Below are positions 62,289-64,000 of a stretch of 64,000 nt of DNA, one piece after another. The DNA is from a virus, in IMG/VR virus record IMGVR_UViG_3300032323_001214, positions 62,001-126,000 of that record; one strand, 5' to 3'. The translations under genes and the position numbers were made by a program. The notes under the pieces are model-generated. The model was not told the DNA's origin and searched no databases. It was given only the letters and a program-made list of their open reading frames with translations. How positions within the stretch are numbered: the first letter of the stretch is position 1; each line of letters begins with the position of its first letter.

Positions 62289-63133
62289 GTACCGACATTG
62301 CTAATCAAAAATCCAATCGCTATGCTACATTGAATTTAGTAAATTCGCAAGATATCACTGATCTTTTGCATTATGTACATAATGAAACACAATCTATAAA
62401 ACCTGAAGGTGTAACAGTATTTGACTTTTATAGTATGGATGATTTGAACCATGCTGATAAATGGGACTATGAACACTTTGATTATAGAGTAAATCAATAT
62501 GGCTTTAGGATGGAAGAGTTACCGAAAGAAGTAGATATTGCTGTATTCGGCTGTAGTTTTACCTTTGGTGTAGGTCTCCCCCCTCAATTTTTGTGGCATA
62601 ACTTATTAGCAAAAGATTTAAATGTATCTTGCGCTAATTTTGGTATTGCAGGTGCCTCTGTCAAAACTATTATAGATGTATTTCTTATAGTATCTAAACA
62701 TGTAAAGATTAAAAAAGCAATATTTTTATTTCCACCTTTTATGCGTTTTCAAGTGGCAAAGACAAACCTTCAAAATATTGTTAGTCATTTTGATGTTATA
62801 CCGGGTCACAAATCACAGCTTTGTAAACGATATGGTATAGAAGGGGATATGGTTTACAAAACACTACCAAACGAAGAACTATTTAAGGTGGCAAAAGATT
62901 CATTATATCTTGCAGAATATATTGCAAAAGATAGGAATATCGAAATTTTCTATAGTTGCTGGGAAGATGAATCTTGGTATTTTATCGAAAACATGAAATT
63001 TGAATATGCAAAATTGTTACCTAGATGGATGACGCCGGATGATTGTCAAGATGACTTAGCCAGAGATAAAATGCATCCAGGACCAAAGCATCATAATTAT
63101 TGGTTTTTATCAATTAACAGATTTTTAAAATGA
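62285..63133 (+). CDS. SGNH/GDSL hydrolase-like protein 3
   Basis: 282 aa. An N-terminal 80-residue segment (DYEHFDYRVNQYGFRMEEL) precedes block I VFGCSFTFGVG (S91). NFGIAGASVKT is the Gly block, FLFPPFMRFQ the Asn-like region, and DKMHPGPKHH (D261, H264) completes the catalytic set. The 'R.N.YGFR' lead-in is often seen in SGNH proteins tied to surface-polysaccharide clusters. ATGA overlap on both sides. Confidence 0.65.
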   Translation: MSTDIANQKSNRYATLNLVNSQDITDLLHYVHNETQSIKPEGVTVFDFYSMDDLNHADKWDYEHFDYRVNQYGFRMEELPKEVDIAVFGCSFTFGVGLPPQFLWHNLLAKDLNVSCANFGIAGASVKTIIDVFLIVSKHVKIKKAIFLFPPFMRFQVAKTNLQNIVSHFDVIPGHKSQLCKRYGIEGDMVYKTLPNEELFKVAKDSLYLAEYIAKDRNIEIFYSCWEDESWYFIENMKFEYAKLLPRWMTPDDCQDDLARDKMHPGPKHHNYWFLSINRFLK

Positions 63134-64000
63134 ATTATTTAGGAATATCGTCGGGCTTCCATGATGCTGCCATTAGTGTAATAGATGACAACGGTAACAT
63201 TTTGTTTGCGGGTCATGGCGAACGTTATAGTAAACATAAACATGATAAACATTTGTCAATTGGTATAATTGAAGATGCATTGTCATACTGTACTAGCAAA
63301 GATATAGAAATTCATTACTACGAACGACCATGGATGAAATTTTTACGACAAGTTAGATCAGGTGAAAAGCCTAAATTATCTAATCTGTCTGTTAAAGAGA
63401 TAATTGGTACTGGATTGTTACACAAATTACAAGACGGCCGCAAGGGCAAAATTCACACGCATAATCATCATTTAAGTCATGCAGCCGCGGGTTTCCAAAC
63501 AAGTAGCTATGATGATGCTACTATAGTTATAATCGATGCTATCGGTGAGTTTGATACTATTAGTATTTGGAACGCTTGGTATGATAAGAACGGCAAGACA
63601 CAGTATAAGAAGTTATGGGGACAACGCTATCCAGATAGTATTGGATTGTTTTACTCGGCAATGACTGAACGTGTAGGTCTACGCCCATTAGATGAAGAAT
63701 ACATATTGATGGGTATGGCTGCATATGGTAATGACCGTCCGGTGAAAGATATGTCTAATGAGTTAATATCATCATTCAGCGACATTACTTTTAAAGATAA
63801 TTTACATACAGGCGTATCAAAATCTTTTCTTGAAGGGGAAGATGAAATGAACATAGCATGTAGCGCACAATTGATTGTTGAACAATTGATAATGAATGTT
63901 ATCAGTAAAGCAAAGATGTTAGGTGGTAGTAAGAACTTAGTGTATGGTGGTGGTGTCGCATTAAATTGTTTAGCAAATAGATTATTAGGAAACTTTTATG
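63130..64000 (+). CDS. Carbamoyltransferase (NodU/CmcH family), N-terminal 290 residues
   Basis: Open from the ATG at 63130 (overlapping the previous stop) to the window edge. The protein starts YLGISSGFHDAAISVID, which matches the first ATPase-like motif of the family. HNHHLSHAAAGF (111-122) supplies the metal-binding His residues, DAIGEFDTISIW the next motif and VYGGGVALNCLANRLL the last seen. These enzymes carbamoylate hydroxyls of sugars or antibiotics using carbamoyl phosphate and ATP. With the neighbouring sugar and acyl enzymes it suggests modification of a glycan. Confidence 0.85.
   Translation, partial: MNYLGISSGFHDAAISVIDDNGNILFAGHGERYSKHKHDKHLSIGIIEDALSYCTSKDIEIHYYERPWMKFLRQVRSGEKPKLSNLSVKEIIGTGLLHKLQDGRKGKIHTHNHHLSHAAAGFQTSSYDDATIVIIDAIGEFDTISIWNAWYDKNGKTQYKKLWGQRYPDSIGLFYSAMTERVGLRPLDEEYILMGMAAYGNDRPVKDMSNELISSFSDITFKDNLHTGVSKSFLEGEDEMNIACSAQLIVEQLIMNVISKAKMLGGSKNLVYGGGVALNCLANRLLGNFY

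Noticed and set aside
1-64000. CRISPR array, integrase, transposase or toxin-antitoxin genes
   Set aside because: No regular short repeats with spacers, and no recognisable integrase, transposase or toxin motifs were seen.

Overview
The window is a piece of the genome of a tailed, contractile (T4-like) bacteriophage. The evidence is a set of T4-type hallmark proteins: the gp46/gp47 recombination nuclease, a gp55-type late sigma factor, baseplate proteins resembling gp26, gp53, gp5, gp25 and gp6, and octamer promoters of the form GATAAATA/TATAAATA in front of the structural genes. The DNA is AT-rich and the genes are tightly packed. The proteins look like those of environmental (freshwater or marine) T4-like phages rather than enteric T4, but the host cannot be named from the sequence.

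Layout. 1-1659 (minus): start of a tape-measure-like protein that runs off the window. 1735-2789 (plus): a gp26-like protein followed by a -1 frame extension, with a textbook slippery heptamer and downstream stem-loop. 2790-3299: a gene-free stretch rich in hairpins. 3300-8911 (minus): a DNA-metabolism and regulation operon, in transcription order gp55-like sigma, GIY-YIG homing endonuclease, gp47, a 68-aa protein, gp46 and a Holliday-junction-resolvase-like nuclease. It is headed by a sigma70-like promoter. The endonuclease has its own late promoter hidden inside a hairpin that would mask its ribosome-binding site on read-through mRNA. 9027-43072 (plus): the tail and baseplate block, with a tube-cap-like protein, gp53, a hub-like protein, a gp5-like spike, gp25, gp6, a giant 6,420-aa protein with propeller-like and repeated beta-rich modules, and tail-fibre-like proteins. 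43120-64000 (plus): a continuous 21-gene array in which 17 of 20 junctions overlap. It encodes three glycosyltransferase-like proteins, eleven radical SAM proteins (ten with a cysteine-rich N-terminal region plus one SPASM-type), three SGNH hydrolase-like proteins, two or more small unknown proteins, a 34-aa basic peptide and a carbamoyltransferase that runs off the window.

How it fits together. Early transcription from the host-like promoter at about 8,940 would make gp55. gp55 would then direct polymerase to the octamer late promoters that drive the baseplate, tail and fibre genes. The last array sits directly behind the fibre genes under a TCTAAATA-like promoter, so it is probably expressed late. 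Its enzyme classes (sugar transfer, radical chemistry, acyl-ester chemistry, carbamoylation) suggest an extensive decoration pathway for a glycan or a virion protein. The substrate is unknown, and this array is the best candidate for an undescribed system in the window.
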